64,000 bases of DNA from NCBI RefSeq assembly GCF_025311495.1, contig NZ_CP104398.1:1488001-1552000 (forward strand), given 5' to 3'. How positions within the stretch are numbered: position 1 is the first letter of the stretch; each line of letters begins with the position of its first letter. Position numbers and translations under genes: made by a program. A model generated the notes under the pieces. The model did not search any database and was not told the origin of the DNA. It was given only the letters and a program-made list of their open reading frames with translations. Below, in pieces: positions 1 to 10,983 of the stretch. The stretch comes from Limosilactobacillus oris (GTDB lineage Bacteria; Bacillota; Bacilli; Lactobacillales; Lactobacillaceae).

Positions 1-36
1 CTGTTAGCAAACGGCAGTGTGAAAGTGGAGGAATAG
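1..36 (+). CDS. purQ: C-terminal end of PurQ (FGAM synthase glutaminase subunit), partial
   Basis: Twelve codons in frame to a TAG stop, ending NGSVKVEE, lie directly upstream of purL. In Gram-positive bacteria purQ precedes purL, so this is probably the last part of the glutaminase subunit that supplies ammonia to PurL. The window edge removes the rest, so the identity rests on position only. Confidence 0.55.
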   Translation: MLANGSVKVEE

Positions 37-39
37 ACG

Positions 40-2268
40 ATGAAGCAAGCAATGTCACCGGAAGAAATCAAAGCCCAAAAGCCTTACCTGGACTGGAGCC
101 TGAGCGAAGCGGAATACAACTACATCAGTGAACAGCTCCTGGGGCGGTTGCCAAACTACACGGAGACCGGCCTCTTCTCCGCAATGTGGAGTGAACACTG
201 TTCTTACAAGAAGTCCAAGCCGGTCCTCCGGCTCTTCCCCAACAAAAACGCCCGGGTGCTCCAGGGACCAGGTGAAGGCGCCGGGGTCGTGGACATTGAT
301 GATGGTCAGGCGGTTGTCTTCAAGGCCGAAAGCCACAACCACCCGACGACCGTGGAACCTTACCAGGGGGCCGCAACCGGAATCGGCGGTATCCTGCGGG
401 ACATCTTTAGTATGGGTGCCCGCCCGGTAGCATCGCTTGACTCCCTTCACTTTGGCGAACTGACGGACGCGCAGACGAAGATGCGGGTTACCGGGACCGT
501 CCGCGGCATCGGTGACTACGGCAACTGTATGGGGATTCCCACGGTCGCTGGGGAAACGACCTTTGATTCTTGCTACCAGGGCAACGTCCTCTGTAACGCC
601 ATGAGTGTCGGCCTGATGGACCAGAAAGACCTGCAAAAGGGGAAGGCGGCCGGAATCGGCAACGCGGTCATGTACGTCGGTGCTAAGACTGGCCGGGATG
701 GAATCCATGGCGCGACCTTTGCCTCCGCGGACTTTAGCGACGAAAACGCGACCCAGCGTTCCGCTGTCCAGGTCGGGGACCCCTTCATGGAAAAACTCCT
801 GTTGGAGGCCTGCCTAGAAGTAATCACGAAGCACCCCGACTGGCTGGTCGGCATTCAAGACATGGGGGCCGCTGGAATCGTTTCCTCCAGTGCCGAAATG
901 GCTTCCGAGGGGAACAGTGGGATGGAACTAGACCTGGACCTGGTTCCCCAGCGTGAAAGCGGGATGTCGGCCTATGAAATCATGCTCAGCGAGTCCCAGG
1001 AACGGATGCTGCTCTGTGTTAACAAGGGCCACGAGGAAGACGTCAAGAAGGTCTTTGACTTTTACGACCTTGAGGCGGTCACCATTGGCCGGATCACGGC
1101 TGGTCACCAGTACGTCCTCCACCATGACGGCGAGGTAGTCTGTGACATTCCGGTCAGCAGCCTGACCGACGACGTGTTGGAAGAACACAGTGAGGAAAAG
1201 AAGCCCGCCCGGATCATTGCGGCTGAACAGGAACCAGCTTGGCAGCCCCAGATTACGGACGTGGAAGCAACCCTCCACTCCCTGCTCCAGCAAAGTACGG
1301 TTGCCGACAAGAGCAGCCTTTACCAGCAGTACGACTCCCAGGTGCGGACGAACACCGTTGTCGGTCCCGGCAGTGATGCTGGGGTAATCCGAGTGCGGGG
1401 GACGCATAAGGGCCTGGCAATGACCACCGACGGCAACGGCCGTTTCGTCTACCTGAGTCCGAAGGTTGGCGGGCAGATTGCCCTAGTTGAAGCGGTCTGC
1501 AATATCATCGCCAGCGGGGCCGAACCATTGGCGATTACTGACTGCCTTAACTACGGTGACCCGAACGACCCGGAAATCTTCTGGGAGCTGCACCAGTCCG
1601 TCCAGGGGATGGCAAATGCCTGCCGGGTCTTTGATACCCCGGTCATCTCCGGGAACGTTTCCTTGTACAACGAAAATAACGGTCAGGCTATCCACCCGAC
1701 CCCGATGGTAGGGATGGTCGGCCTGGTCAAGAACCTCGACCACGTTATCCCGTCCTTTGCCCAGCATCCTGGGGACCGTGTTTACCTGGTGGGGCAGACC
1801 GGCGACGACTACGCGGGCTCCGAACTGCAAAAAATGCTCCAGGGGGATATCAGCGGGACGTTAGCTGATTTCGACCTGGAAACCGTCCGTGACTACCTGC
1901 ACCGCCTGCTCAAGCTAATGCAGGCTGGTAAGGTTGCCAGCGCCCATGACCTCAGCGAGGGCGGCCTCGGGGTGGCCCTGAGCGAAACCCTCTTTAAGAC
2001 GGACCTGGGGATGGACCTCGACCTGCGTCATCTGACCGCGGACCAGTTCTTTAGCGAAACTCCGGGCCGGCTAATTGTGACTGTACCAGCGGAAGCCGCC
2101 GCGGACTTTGAAAGTGCTATGGGCGGGGATGCCGCAATGGTGGGGACCGTTACTAATAGCCACTGGCTGCAAGCCCGGCTAGCAGACGCGGAGGTCAACC
2201 AGAGCGTGGCTGAACTGCAAAAACTATGGGAGGAGGCACTGCCTTGCCAGCTGAAATCAAAGGATTAA
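40..2268 (+). CDS. purL: Phosphoribosylformylglycinamidine synthase, large subunit PurL
   Basis: 742 residues, the size of the small-type PurL that works with PurS and PurQ. It converts FGAR to FGAM using ATP and ammonia from PurQ, the fourth step of IMP synthesis, in the cytoplasm. The N-terminus has the typical [14 protein letters not shown] motif, followed by the [12 protein letters not shown] and KAESHNHP signatures of the PurM/PurL fold; the second half repeats the fold ([10 protein letters not shown]). The ATG at 40 follows GTGGAGGAA, with a 3-bp gap after purQ. The gene overlaps purF by 25 bp, consistent with translational coupling. Confidence 0.97.
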   Translation: MKQAMSPEEIKAQKPYLDWSLSEAEYNYISEQLLGRLPNYTETGLFSAMWSEHCSYKKSKPVLRLFPNKNARVLQGPGEGAGVVDIDDGQAVVFKAESHNHPTTVEPYQGAATGIGGILRDIFSMGARPVASLDSLHFGELTDAQTKMRVTGTVRGIGDYGNCMGIPTVAGETTFDSCYQGNVLCNAMSVGLMDQKDLQKGKAAGIGNAVMYVGAKTGRDGIHGATFASADFSDENATQRSAVQVGDPFMEKLLLEACLEVITKHPDWLVGIQDMGAAGIVSSSAEMASEGNSGMELDLDLVPQRESGMSAYEIMLSESQERMLLCVNKGHEEDVKKVFDFYDLEAVTIGRITAGHQYVLHHDGEVVCDIPVSSLTDDVLEEHSEEKKPARIIAAEQEPAWQPQITDVEATLHSLLQQSTVADKSSLYQQYDSQVRTNTVVGPGSDAGVIRVRGTHKGLAMTTDGNGRFVYLSPKVGGQIALVEAVCNIIASGAEPLAITDCLNYGDPNDPEIFWELHQSVQGMANACRVFDTPVISGNVSLYNENNGQAIHPTPMVGMVGLVKNLDHVIPSFAQHPGDRVYLVGQTGDDYAGSELQKMLQGDISGTLADFDLETVRDYLHRLLKLMQAGKVASAHDLSEGGLGVALSETLFKTDLGMDLDLRHLTADQFFSETPGRLIVTVPAEAAADFESAMGGDAAMVGTVTNSHWLQARLADAEVNQSVAELQKLWEEALPCQLKSKD

Positions 2269-3710
2269 ATGAAGAGTGTGGCGTCTTCGGCGTCTTCGGG
2301 GCGCCCGACGCTAGCCAACTGACCTATTACGGCCTCCATACCCTGCAACACCGGGGACAGGAGGGGGCCGGAATTGTTTCTAGCGATGGCAAGCAGCTGT
2401 ACCAGCACCGTGACCGGGGCCTGCTGGCGAAGGTCTTCGCGGATCCAGCCGAGTTGAAACGCCTGGTGGGCGACGCCGCAATCGGCCACGTTCGCTACGG
2501 GACCAGCGGTCATAACTCGATTGCCAACGTCCAGCCTTTCCTCTTTCGTTTCCATGATGGTGACGTCGCCCTGGCCCACAACGGCAACTTGACCAACGCG
2601 GTCACCCTGCGGCGCCAATTGGAAGATGAGGGGGCGGTCTTTCAGTCCGACTCCGATACGGAAATCTTGATCCATCTGATTCGCCAACACATCAAGGAGG
2701 GCTTTATCCCGGCCTTAAAGAAGAGCCTCAACCAGGTCCACGGCGGCTTTGCCTACTTGCTCTTGCAGCGGGATCGCCTGATTGCGGCCCTCGACCCGAA
2801 CGGTATTCGGCCTCTCTGCATTGGTCAACTGGCTAACGGTGCCTACGTGGTGGCCAGTGAGACCTGCGCCCTGGACATTATCAACGCCAAATTCGTCCGC
2901 GACGTCCAGCCGGGTGAGCTGATTATCATTGATCGCGACGGCCTCCACATCGACCACTACACGACGGATACCAAGCTGGCAATCTGCTCGATGGAGTACA
3001 TCTACTTTGCCCGGCCGGATTCCATCATCCACGGGGTGACGGTTCACAACGCCCGCAAGGAGATGGGACGGCGTTTGGCCCAAGAGCACCCGGTCGACGC
3101 GGACATCGTCATTGGGGTACCGAATTCCTCCCTTTCGGCGGCCTCAGGTTATGCCGAAGCCAGCGGTCTTCCCTATGAGATGGGTCTGATCAAGAGCCAG
3201 TACGTTGCCCGGACCTTTATCCAGCCGACCCAGGCGTTACGAGAACGGGGCGTTCACCTGAAACTGTCTGCCGTTCGCGGGGTGGTCAACGGCAAGCGGG
3301 TCATCGTGGTCGACGACTCGATTGTCCGGGGGACGACCTCCAAGCAGATTATCAAAATGTTACGGGACGCCGGGGCGAAGGAAGTACATATGCTGATTGC
3401 GTCACCGCCGTTCAAATTTCCCTGCTTCTACGGGATTGATATTTCCACCCGGTCAGAATTGTTTGCGGCCCACTACTCAGTCGAAGAGATGCGGCGGCAG
3501 ATGGGGGCGGATTCGCTCAGCTTCTTGAGCGTTGAGAGCTTAATCAAGGCTATCAACGTTCCTGACGCCGGGGATGCACCGTATGGCGGCCTGACGGTGG
3601 CCTACTTTAATGGCGACTACCCAACGCCGCTGTATGATTACGAGGCGGGTTACCTTAAATCGCTGAATGCACAGGAGCAGCGTGGACGAAAGGAGCGTGC
3701 GCGGCAATGA
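2244..3710 (+). CDS. purF: Amidophosphoribosyltransferase PurF
   Basis: First committed step of purine synthesis: PRPP plus glutamine to phosphoribosylamine. I place the start at TTG 2244, not the in-frame ATG at 2226, because GGGAGGAGG (2228-2236) is then ideally spaced and the product begins [12 protein letters not shown], matching the short propeptide of Bacillus-type PurF. The nucleophile is then Cys12, exposed by propeptide removal. An N-terminal Ntn-hydrolase glutaminase domain is followed by a type I phosphoribosyltransferase domain with the PRPP loop [14 protein letters not shown] (about residue 352). It overlaps purL and, by ATGA, purM. Confidence 0.96.
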   Translation: MPAEIKGLNEECGVFGVFGAPDASQLTYYGLHTLQHRGQEGAGIVSSDGKQLYQHRDRGLLAKVFADPAELKRLVGDAAIGHVRYGTSGHNSIANVQPFLFRFHDGDVALAHNGNLTNAVTLRRQLEDEGAVFQSDSDTEILIHLIRQHIKEGFIPALKKSLNQVHGGFAYLLLQRDRLIAALDPNGIRPLCIGQLANGAYVVASETCALDIINAKFVRDVQPGELIIIDRDGLHIDHYTTDTKLAICSMEYIYFARPDSIIHGVTVHNARKEMGRRLAQEHPVDADIVIGVPNSSLSAASGYAEASGLPYEMGLIKSQYVARTFIQPTQALRERGVHLKLSAVRGVVNGKRVIVVDDSIVRGTTSKQIIKMLRDAGAKEVHMLIASPPFKFPCFYGIDISTRSELFAAHYSVEEMRRQMGADSLSFLSVESLIKAINVPDAGDAPYGGLTVAYFNGDYPTPLYDYEAGYLKSLNAQEQRGRKERARQ

Positions 3711-4744
3711 ACCGTTATCAAGAAGCTGGCGTCGACGTCAATGCCGGTTACGAATTAGTAGACCGGATCAAGAATGCCGTGAAGTCTACGAACCGACCCG
3801 GTGTCGTTGGTGGCATCGGCAGCTTTGGCGGCTTGTTCGACCTGGGCGAGTTACACGTGAAACACCCAATCCTAGTTTCGGGAACGGATGGTGTTGGTAC
3901 TAAATTAATGATTGCCCAACGCCTTAACAAGCACGACACGATTGGCATCGACGTGGTTGCCATGTGCGTCAATGACGTGCTGGCTCAGGGCGCCGAACCG
4001 CTCTACTTTCTTGACTACATTGCCACTGGCCACAACGACCCGGCCAAGATGGCGGCAATTGTCACTGGGGTTGCCCAGGGTTGTCGGGACGCCGGCGCTG
4101 CTTTGATTGGTGGCGAAACGGCGGAAATGCCGGATATGTATGCCCGGGATGAATATGACCTGGCGGGAACCGTGACGGGTGTGGCCGAAAAAGGTGAAAT
4201 GCTGACGGCAGACCGCCCGGCAGCCGGGGATATCCTGCTTGGTCTTCCGTCCAGCGGTCTCCACTCCAACGGCTTTTCCCTTGTCCGGCAAATTCTCTTC
4301 AAGGACCACCAGCTGGCCTTGGACGCGCGCCCGGCTGAATTAGCGGGGCAGACAATCGGTGAAGCCCTCCTGACGCCGACGAAAATCTATGTTCGGCCGG
4401 TCCTGCCGCTGGTCCGCCAGGGGCTGGTTGACGGGATCGCCCACATCACCGGCGGGGGCCTCATTGAGAACCTGCCGCGGATGTTCGGCGACCACTTGCA
4501 GGCCGTTGTTAACGCGGGCAGCTGGCCGGTGCCACCGATTTTCACCTACCTGCAAAAACTCGGGGGTCTCCCGCTAGTGGATTGCTGGCAGACCTTTAAC
4601 ATGGGGCTTGGCCTGGTCCTAGCTGTCCAGCCGGAAAAGCTGGCGGTGGTGCAGGCGGCCCTGACCGATGCGGGACAGGAAAGCTACCAGGTTGGCCGCC
4701 TGCAAGAGCGGCCGGCTGGGGTAGCAAAGATTGAAATTAAGTGA
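3707..4744 (+). CDS. purM: Phosphoribosylformylglycinamidine cyclo-ligase PurM (AIR synthetase)
   Basis: 345 residues, the normal PurM length. It closes the imidazole ring (FGAM to AIR) with ATP. Visible signatures are the glycine-rich N-terminal segment, SGTDGVGTK (about residue 65), [23 protein letters not shown] and [11 protein letters not shown], all standard for the PurM fold. The start overlaps the purF stop (ATGA), so translation is probably coupled. Confidence 0.97.
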   Translation: MNRYQEAGVDVNAGYELVDRIKNAVKSTNRPGVVGGIGSFGGLFDLGELHVKHPILVSGTDGVGTKLMIAQRLNKHDTIGIDVVAMCVNDVLAQGAEPLYFLDYIATGHNDPAKMAAIVTGVAQGCRDAGAALIGGETAEMPDMYARDEYDLAGTVTGVAEKGEMLTADRPAAGDILLGLPSSGLHSNGFSLVRQILFKDHQLALDARPAELAGQTIGEALLTPTKIYVRPVLPLVRQGLVDGIAHITGGGLIENLPRMFGDHLQAVVNAGSWPVPPIFTYLQKLGGLPLVDCWQTFNMGLGLVLAVQPEKLAVVQAALTDAGQESYQVGRLQERPAGVAKIEIK

Positions 4745-4754
4745 GGCGTGCAGC

Positions 4755-5336
4755 ATGAGAGTAGCGATTTTTGCTTCCGGCAACGGAACGAATTTTGAAG
4801 AACTAGCCCAGCACTTTCAGGCCGGGAGCCTGCCGGGGAAACTAGCCCTGCTGTTTTGCAACCACCCGGACGCCCCGGTGATGGGACGGGCAGCGCGGCT
4901 CGGTGTCCCCGCCGAGAGCTTTACGGTCAAGGAAAGCGGCGGCAAGCTGGCCTATGAGCAGCGGGTGCTGGCCGTTCTGAAGCAGTACCGGATCGACTTC
5001 ATCGTCCTGGCCGGCTACCTGCGGGTGGTTGGCCCGACGATCCTCGATGAATATGACCACCGGATTGTCAACCTGCACCCGGCCTGGCTGCCGGAATATC
5101 CGGGTCTCCATTCCATCGAACGGGCCTTTAACGATGGCCGAACCCAGACCGGGGTAACGGTCCACTACATCGACGCTGACCTGGACGCCGGCCCGGTGAT
5201 TGCCCAGTGCCACGTGCCGATTTTGCCAGACGACACGGTGGCGAGCTTGGAAGAACGGGTTCACGCGACAGAACACCAGTTATACCCATTAGCACTACGA
5301 GAAGCACTGTTGGCAGCAGGAGAAAAGGAGTATTAA
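4755..5336 (+). CDS. purN: Phosphoribosylglycinamide formyltransferase PurN
   Basis: 193 residues. It transfers a formyl group from 10-formyl-THF to [20 protein letters not shown] at the N-terminus and [12 protein letters not shown] plus the downstream DLDAGPVI segment are the formyltransferase active-site motifs. ATG 4755 is preferred to the in-frame TTG at 4731 because GTGAGG (4741-4746) precedes it and the family starts here. It begins 10 bp after purM. Confidence 0.95.
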   Translation: MRVAIFASGNGTNFEELAQHFQAGSLPGKLALLFCNHPDAPVMGRAARLGVPAESFTVKESGGKLAYEQRVLAVLKQYRIDFIVLAGYLRVVGPTILDEYDHRIVNLHPAWLPEYPGLHSIERAFNDGRTQTGVTVHYIDADLDAGPVIAQCHVPILPDDTVASLEERVHATEHQLYPLALREALLAAGEKEY

Positions 5337-5338
5337 GA

Positions 5339-6877
5339 ATGAAACGAGCATTGGTAAGCGTATCTGATAAGACAAACCTGGTTCCCTTTGTTCAAGGGCT
5401 GGTCGACAACGGCTACGAAATTGTTTCTACCGGGGGTACCAAGCGGGTCTTGGACGAAGCGGGTATTTCGACCATTAGTATCGAGGACGTTACCCACTTC
5501 CCTGAAATCCTGGATGGGCGGGTCAAGACCCTCAATCCCTATGTTCACGGTGGCCTGTTAGCCCGGCGGGAACTGCCAGAACACATGGCAACCTTGGAAA
5601 AGCTCAATATCACGCCAATCGACCTGGTTTGTGTCAACCTGTACCCATTTAAGGAAACGATTGAACAGCCGGATGTCAAACTCGCCGACGCAATTGAAAA
5701 CATCGACATTGGCGGCCCAAGCATGGTTCGGTCCGCGGCGAAAAACTACCGGGACGTGACTATCGTGGTTGACCGGGCCGACTACGACCAGGTACTGGCG
5801 GAAATCAAGGCGGACGGTGATACCAGCCTCGCTACTCGAACGAAACTCGCCGCCAAAGCCTTCCGCCACACCGCCGCTTATGATGCCCTGATTTCTCAAT
5901 ACCTGACCAAGCAGGACGGGTTGGAAGACCCAGAGAAGCTGACGTTGACCTGGAACCTCAAGGAAACGATGCGCTACGGGGAAAACAGCCACCAGAAAGC
6001 CTGGCTCTACGAGGACGCCCTGCCAAAGAGCTTCTCAGTTCTTTCGGCTAACCAGCTCCACGGGAAGAAGCTGTCCTACAACAACATTAAGGACGCTGAC
6101 GAGGCCCTGCGGTGTATCCGCGAATTTGCCGAACCAACCGTCGTAGCGATGAAGCACATGAACCCGTGTGGGATTGGTCGGGGTGAAACCCTGGAACAGG
6201 CTTGGGACCGGGCCTATGAAGCGGACCCGGTATCAATCTTCGGTGGGGTAATTGCCCTGAACCGTCAAGTGGACCTGGCCACGGCCGAGAAGATGCACAA
6301 ACTCTTCCTGGAAATTATCATTGCGCCGGGCTTTGACGACGATGCTTATGCCGTGCTGGCAAAGAAAAAGAACCTGCGCCTGCTGACCGTCGACTTTAGC
6401 AAGAAGGACGAGGACATCCGCCACGAAGTTGTTTCCGTCATGGGCGGGATGCTGATGCAGGAACAGGACGTCCTAGACGAAGACTACCACGACTGGAAGT
6501 GCGTCACGGAGGCCCAACCGACGGAGGCCCAGCTCCGGTCACTGGCCTTTGCCTGGAAGGCCGTTAAGCACGCCAAGTCGAACGCCATCGTGGTAGCGAA
6601 TGATGAACGGACGCTGGGTGTTGGCGAAGGTCAGCCTAACCGGATTGACTCACTCAAGATTGCCGTTCAACACGCCAGTGACGCGATTGACGACCGGGCA
6701 GTGATGGCGAGTGACGCCTTCTTCCCGTTTGGCGACTGTGTTGAGTACGCCGGCCAGCACGGAATCAAGGCCGTAGTTCAACCGGGCGGCTCGATTCGCG
6801 ACCAGGAGTCGATTGAGATGGCAAACAAGTACGGGATTGCAATGGTCACGACGGGGGTTCGCCACTTCCGCCACTAA
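5339..6877 (+). CDS. purH: Bifunctional AICAR transformylase / IMP cyclohydrolase PurH
   Basis: 512 residues starting [13 protein letters not shown]. It performs the last two steps to IMP. The N-terminal MGS-like cyclohydrolase domain shows [14 protein letters not shown] and [12 protein letters not shown]-type sequence (here [13 protein letters not shown]); the C-terminal AICAR formyltransferase domain has [12 protein letters not shown] (about residue 265), containing the catalytic Lys-His pair. The ATG at 5339 follows AAAAGGAG and lies 2 bp after the purN stop; a longer open frame upstream overlaps purN in another frame and is not the real start. Confidence 0.97.
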   Translation: MKRALVSVSDKTNLVPFVQGLVDNGYEIVSTGGTKRVLDEAGISTISIEDVTHFPEILDGRVKTLNPYVHGGLLARRELPEHMATLEKLNITPIDLVCVNLYPFKETIEQPDVKLADAIENIDIGGPSMVRSAAKNYRDVTIVVDRADYDQVLAEIKADGDTSLATRTKLAAKAFRHTAAYDALISQYLTKQDGLEDPEKLTLTWNLKETMRYGENSHQKAWLYEDALPKSFSVLSANQLHGKKLSYNNIKDADEALRCIREFAEPTVVAMKHMNPCGIGRGETLEQAWDRAYEADPVSIFGGVIALNRQVDLATAEKMHKLFLEIIIAPGFDDDAYAVLAKKKNLRLLTVDFSKKDEDIRHEVVSVMGGMLMQEQDVLDEDYHDWKCVTEAQPTEAQLRSLAFAWKAVKHAKSNAIVVANDERTLGVGEGQPNRIDSLKIAVQHASDAIDDRAVMASDAFFPFGDCVEYAGQHGIKAVVQPGGSIRDQESIEMANKYGIAMVTTGVRHFRH

Positions 6878-6898
6878 AAAGATTGTGAGGAGAAGCAG

Positions 6899-8155
6899 AT
6901 GGCAGGACAAGTAAACGTGTTAGTAGTTGGCGAAGGTGGTCGGGAGTTTGCGATTGCTAAGAAGCTCCAGGAGAGTCCCCATGTCAAGCAGGTGTACTGC
7001 GCGCCCGGCAACGTGGGGATGCCGACCGTCGGCGTCCAACCGGTGGCGATTGCAGAAACCGACTTTGCGGGGCTAATCAAGTTTGCCAAAGAGCACGCGG
7101 TGGCCTGGACCTTCGTTGGCCCTGAAGACTGCCTGGTCGACGGGATCGTGGATGACTTCGCGGCGGCCGGCTTAAAGGCATTTGGCCCCAACGCCCGGGC
7201 CGCCCAGCTCGAGGGCTCCAAGGATTACGCCCTCAACTTCATGAACAACTACGGGGTACCGACTGCCCGCCATGCCTCCTACCGGGACCAGACCGCGGCC
7301 CTCGCGGAAATCGACCAGTTTGGCTTTCCACTGGTAATCAAGGAAAACGGTCTAGCGGGTGGCAAAGGGGTTGTGATCGCCCAGGACCACGCCACGGCTG
7401 TTCAGACGGTCAAGGAGATGTTTGCCAGCGGCCAAGCCCGGCTGGTGCTGGAAGAATGCCTGGTTGGTCCGGAATACTCGATGTTTGTCCTGCTGAGCAA
7501 TGGTCACTACCGGATCCTGCCGATGGCCCAGGACCACAAGCGGGCCTATGATGGTGATAAGGGACCGAATACCGGCGGCATGGGCGCGTACAGTCCGCTG
7601 CCCCAGCTGAGTGCTGCGGACCGCCAGGCGATGGTTGACCAGGTAGTCGTGCCCACGGTTAATGGTCTGGTGGCTGGTGGCTACCACTACCACGGCATTC
7701 TCTACATCGGCCTGATTATGACGGCTACCGGTCCGAAGGTGATCGAATATAACGTCCGCCTGGGCGATCCCGAGACCCAGGTGATCCTGCCCCGGCTGCA
7801 GACCGACCTCTTTGAGCTGGTTGACCGGGCGTTAAACGATCAACCATTGCCAGAAGTGGTCGAGGACCCGCGGGCCAGCTTCGGGGTGGTTCTGGCGTCG
7901 CAGGGCTACCCGCAAAAGCCGGTCCACGGCCAAGCCCTTGGCAAGTTCCCGACCGCGGCTGGGGTTGAGATCGACTATGCCAACGTGGCGGGCAGCCTTG
8001 CCGATTTGCGGGGAGCTGGTGGCCGCCTGCTGATGGTGCTGGCCCAAGCTGATTCCCTCGCGGTTGCCCATGACCGCGTCTACGACTACCTAGCGGCACT
8101 GGATGAGCCGGAGTGCTTCTACCGGACCGACATTGGTGCGAAGGCGGGATTATAG
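6899..8155 (+). CDS. purD: Phosphoribosylamine-glycine ligase PurD (GARS)
   Basis: 418 residues. It joins glycine to phosphoribosylamine with ATP. The N-terminus NVLVVGEGGREFAIAKKL is the usual GARS nucleotide-binding start, and the ATP-grasp core shows KENGLAGGKGVVIA, MGAYSP and EYNVRLGDPETQ. ATG 6899 follows GAGGAGA. It is the last gene of the purine operon: an intrinsic terminator follows 13 bp after the stop. Confidence 0.97.
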   Translation: MAGQVNVLVVGEGGREFAIAKKLQESPHVKQVYCAPGNVGMPTVGVQPVAIAETDFAGLIKFAKEHAVAWTFVGPEDCLVDGIVDDFAAAGLKAFGPNARAAQLEGSKDYALNFMNNYGVPTARHASYRDQTAALAEIDQFGFPLVIKENGLAGGKGVVIAQDHATAVQTVKEMFASGQARLVLEECLVGPEYSMFVLLSNGHYRILPMAQDHKRAYDGDKGPNTGGMGAYSPLPQLSAADRQAMVDQVVVPTVNGLVAGGYHYHGILYIGLIMTATGPKVIEYNVRLGDPETQVILPRLQTDLFELVDRALNDQPLPEVVEDPRASFGVVLASQGYPQKPVHGQALGKFPTAAGVEIDYANVAGSLADLRGAGGRLLMVLAQADSLAVAHDRVYDYLAALDEPECFYRTDIGAKAGL

Positions 8156-8167
8156 CTGATAACTTGC

Positions 8168-8212
8168 AAAAGCGTCCGAACGCTGCATGAGAGCAGCGGT
8201 TGGCCGCTTTTT
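8168..8212 (+). terminator. Intrinsic terminator of the purine operon
   Basis: An imperfect stem pairs AAAAGCG..AACGCTGC with GCAGCG..CGCTTTTT, ending in a T run, right after purD. It closes the purQLFMNHD transcript. Confidence 0.8.
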
Positions 8213-8224
8213 GAGTTCCATAAA

Positions 8225-8905
8225 TAAAAAAACTCCAGAGTTTGGTTAAGGCCAGCCTCTGGAGGCTTGTTTGTATGAACAGCGGGATGATGACAGTAAA
8301 CACCTCATCCCTAACTTAAACTTTTGCAACTATTGAGAAATCGCTGTTGAAGAAACCATTGGACGCACTAGTCAGGCCAGTGGGCAAACTATGCGGTAAG
8401 GTGAGAAGTTAACTCCAGAATAAGAAAATCCCTTACCGCGTTAGCTAGCTGGGGAATGTGAACCCGAAAATTAGGGCGGGCTCGTTCAACTAGCTATGTG
8501 AAATGATAGATGTGTGTTGTGACAGTATGCATCTTAAATAAGGCTCGCAAATTTAGAAGTACTTTTAGCTGTTAGAGAGCCTTACTAGTTTTCCAATGGG
8601 CAACTAGACAACGGCTAATATTTAGCCCATCCGGTCTCAGCATTAAAACTCAAATCGGATTAATTACGGTGAAGCTGGTAAGCGTATGTCAGTCTTACCA
8701 CAACTATTAAGCGTTACCTGCCATGAATAGCTAAACCGCACCTGCTTATTCCTGCTAGCAAGCTGATTTAGCTGCTCATAACCAAGGAGACTAGATTCGC
8801 CTGTAACCATCAGGCGGCGATGCTTTTCTCATGCTCCTGCTATGAGGTCATTTTAGGCAATCGGACAGGAGCACGAGGGTGACCAGCTGGGCTAATTTAG
8901 GGGTT
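8225..8905 (-). ncRNA. Candidate large structured non-coding RNA (about 650 nt)
   Basis: No credible protein gene lies between purD and gpmA, yet at least eight perfect long-range stems of 6-9 bp do: 8393-8401/8431-8439, 8442-8448/8490-8496, 8539-8546/8577-8584, 8596-8601/8625-8630, 8676-8682/8694-8700, 8729-8735/8767-8773, 8798-8803/8811-8816 and 8832-8839/8866-8873. The last becomes a continuous 13-bp helix (8828-8840/8865-8877), and the third a 10-bp helix, only if G-U pairs of the minus-strand RNA are allowed; one stem (8393) favours plus. A stem at 8233-8264 followed on the minus strand by TTTTTTTATTT is an intrinsic terminator for that strand. Size matches the GOLLD/ROOL class of giant phage-linked RNAs, but I cannot confirm family membership. 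No tmRNA or RNase P signature is present. Confidence 0.5.
8233..8264 (-). terminator. Minus-strand intrinsic terminator after the candidate large RNA
   Basis: CTCCAGAG at 8233-8240 pairs with CTCTGGAG at 8257-8264; on the minus strand the hairpin is followed by a seven-T run. It faces away from purD, so it must end a leftward transcript from the 8.3-8.9 kb region. Confidence 0.6.
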
Positions 8906-8910
8906 CGCTA

Positions 8911-8939
8911 TTGGATTTTATTGGCGAATGGATTAAAAT
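8911..8939 (+). promoter_or_regulatory. Promoter of gpmA
   Basis: TTGGAT (8911-8916), 17-bp spacer and TAAAAT (8934-8939), about 55 bp before the gpmA start. Matches the housekeeping sigma consensus moderately well. Confidence 0.5.
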
Positions 8940-8993
8940 AATATAGTAATGCTAACCATAGCGACTATTTAAGAAGAAAGAGGTCAATTGAAC

Positions 8994-9680
8994 ATGGCTA
9001 AATTAGTACTTATCCGTCACGGTCAAAGTGAATGGAACCTGTCAAACCAATTCACTGGTTGGGTTGATGTGGACCTGAGCGAAAAGGGTGTTGAACAAGC
9101 AAAGAACGCTGGTAAGGCCCTGAAGGAACACGGCATTGAATTTGACTACGCCTACACTTCTGTTTTGAAGCGGGCCATCAAGACTTTGCATTATGCTCTG
9201 GAAGAATGTGATCAACTCTGGATTCCTGAAACCAAGACTTGGCGTTTGAACGAACGTCACTACGGTGCTTTGCAGGGCCACAACAAGAAGAAGGCTGCTG
9301 AAAAGTACGGTGACGAACAAGTTCATATTTGGCGTCGTTCATACGATGTTTTGCCACCACTGCTGAGTGCTGATGACGAAGGTTCTGCTGCTAACGACCG
9401 TCGTTACGCTAACCTGGACCCACGGACGATTCCTGGCGGTGAAAACTTAAAGGTGACCCTGGAACGGGTTATCCCATTGTGGCAAGACGAAATTGCTCCA
9501 AAGCTGCTTGACAACAAGAACGTTATCATCGCAGCCCACGGTAACTCCCTCCGTGCTTTGAGCAAGTACATCGAACAGATTTCTGACGAAGACATCATGA
9601 ACCTGGAAATGGCTACTGGTCAGCCAGTCGTTTACGACTTCGATGACAAGCTCAACGTCTTGAGCAAGGAAAAGTATTAA
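8994..9680 (+). CDS. gpmA: 2,3-bisphosphoglycerate-dependent phosphoglycerate mutase
   Basis: 228 residues. It interconverts 3- and 2-phosphoglycerate in glycolysis. [15 protein letters not shown] contains the phosphohistidine RHG motif; ERHYGALQG and [12 protein letters not shown] (second catalytic His) complete the active site. ATG 8994 follows AGAAAGAGG; an in-frame TTG at 8988 is less well placed. Codon use differs slightly from the purine genes, as expected for a highly expressed gene. Monocistronic, with its own promoter and terminator. Confidence 0.97.
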   Translation: MAKLVLIRHGQSEWNLSNQFTGWVDVDLSEKGVEQAKNAGKALKEHGIEFDYAYTSVLKRAIKTLHYALEECDQLWIPETKTWRLNERHYGALQGHNKKKAAEKYGDEQVHIWRRSYDVLPPLLSADDEGSAANDRRYANLDPRTIPGGENLKVTLERVIPLWQDEIAPKLLDNKNVIIAAHGNSLRALSKYIEQISDEDIMNLEMATGQPVVYDFDDKLNVLSKEKY

Positions 9681-9722
9681 TAACTGATTAACTGGTCGGC
9701 GGGTACAGCGCCGGCTAGTCTG

Positions 9723-9757
9723 GAAGAGGTCGGGAAGCAACTCGGCCTCTTGCTGTT
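9723..9757 (+). terminator. Intrinsic terminator after gpmA
   Basis: AAGAGGTCG pairs with CGGCCTCTT and is followed by GCTGTTTTA, about 45 bp after the gpmA stop. A smaller GC-rich hairpin (GGCGGGTACAGCGCC) lies just before it. Confidence 0.65.
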
Positions 9758-9928
9758 TTAAAGGACGGGCTGCCACTGCCAAGCATGGCGAACGGGAGCT
9801 GGCGCTCTGAGCGAGGATTGCGCCTGCTTTTTTGAAAAAAGTGCGAAGATTAGCGGAATGAATTGAGCTCAAACGTCGATGTGTTATGATTAAATGTAAA
9901 TTAATTGATAAAGGTGGACGGTTTTTCA

Positions 9929-10963
9929 ATGAAAAAACAACAAGGATTGTCGCTGAGCAGCTTTATTCAGGCGCTCAAGGCATTAGTAAAGCCACATTAC
10001 TTTTCAGCAATGTGGTCAATCGGTGGGATTACGATTATCTACTTTGCATTACTGTGTGTCGCTTCGTTACTGATGACTAACGTTGCGCAGTCAATGATGA
10101 TGAGTGTAATGATGATCATGTACGGAATGGCCTCACCAATGGCTCTGTTACTGGGGTTGCTGGAAATTTTAGCCGGCCTGGTAATTATGGCCGCGTTAAC
10201 CTTTTTCTACGGCTTCTTCACCGTGGCGGTCCAGTATACCTACCAGGATCACCTGCTGAATCCTGACCAACCGGTAAGCGCCGGTTCCATTTGGCTGCAC
10301 TTTAAGCACCTGCGGAAGAACCAGCTGTGGCGGATTGCTCTCTACACTGGGCTGTTCATCTTCCTCTGGAGCCTGCCGCTGGACATCGTAGCCCGGATTG
10401 TCGGTGGGATGACGCACAACGCAATTTGGTTCTACGGAATCCGGATTGTGAACGAAATTATTGTCATCTGGAAGGGGATCGAGTATGCTCAGGCGTACTT
10501 CCTGTACCGGGACAAGCAGCCGCAGTTCCTTGGTCAGTCAATGCGGCACGCCCTGACGGCGAGCCGGCGTTTTATGGGTGGCCGCAAGTGGAACTACCTG
10601 TTGATTTGCCTGTTTGTGGAAGTCTTGCCAATGGTTGTTTGGACGGTCATCTTTGGTGGCCTGGCCTACTATGGTAACTACACGGCAACCTATGTGCTGT
10701 TCTACATTGGCCTGCTGATTACCATCCTGGGCTTGATTTGCTACTTGCCAGTGGTCTTTGCTACGGGCTCCCTTTTCTACGTTCGGAGCAAGGAGACAGC
10801 GGATATCGATGCCGACTTCCGGGATACTTTTAAGCCGGTTGCCGTACTGACGGGGGAAGCCTTTGTTCACGAGGTTTATGTACCAAAGAAGGAGCAGGAG
10901 CAACCATCGCCAACTGTTAAGCCGGAAGAAAAGAAGAAAGCAGAAGCAAAGAAGGAAGATTAA
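9929..10963 (+). CDS. DUF975 family integral membrane protein
   Basis: 344 residues. About six hydrophobic segments can be seen (for example around residues 35-60, 70-105, 145-165, 230-285), followed by a charged cytoplasmic tail rich in Lys and Glu. The layout and the FYGFFTVAVQYTYQDHLL segment fit the DUF975 membrane family, whose function is unknown. ATG 9929 follows AAAGGTGGA; an upstream in-frame TTG at 9905 lacks a good ribosome site. Its natural terminator now appears to lie beyond an IS30 insertion (12,144-12,179). Confidence 0.75.
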   Translation: MKKQQGLSLSSFIQALKALVKPHYFSAMWSIGGITIIYFALLCVASLLMTNVAQSMMMSVMMIMYGMASPMALLLGLLEILAGLVIMAALTFFYGFFTVAVQYTYQDHLLNPDQPVSAGSIWLHFKHLRKNQLWRIALYTGLFIFLWSLPLDIVARIVGGMTHNAIWFYGIRIVNEIIVIWKGIEYAQAYFLYRDKQPQFLGQSMRHALTASRRFMGGRKWNYLLICLFVEVLPMVVWTVIFGGLAYYGNYTATYVLFYIGLLITILGLICYLPVVFATGSLFYVRSKETADIDADFRDTFKPVAVLTGEAFVHEVYVPKKEQEQPSPTVKPEEKKKAEAKKED

Positions 10964-10983
10964 TTCTTTGCGTGCGTGAGAGA

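Noticed and set aside
5207-5338. Upstream extension of purH
   Set aside because: The extra 44 codons overlap purN in another frame; ATG 5339 has a good ribosome site and matches the family start.
8225-8905. tmRNA or RNase P RNA
   Set aside because: No alanyl-tRNA-like ends or tag frame, and no GAGGAAAGTCC-type RNase P core on either strand.
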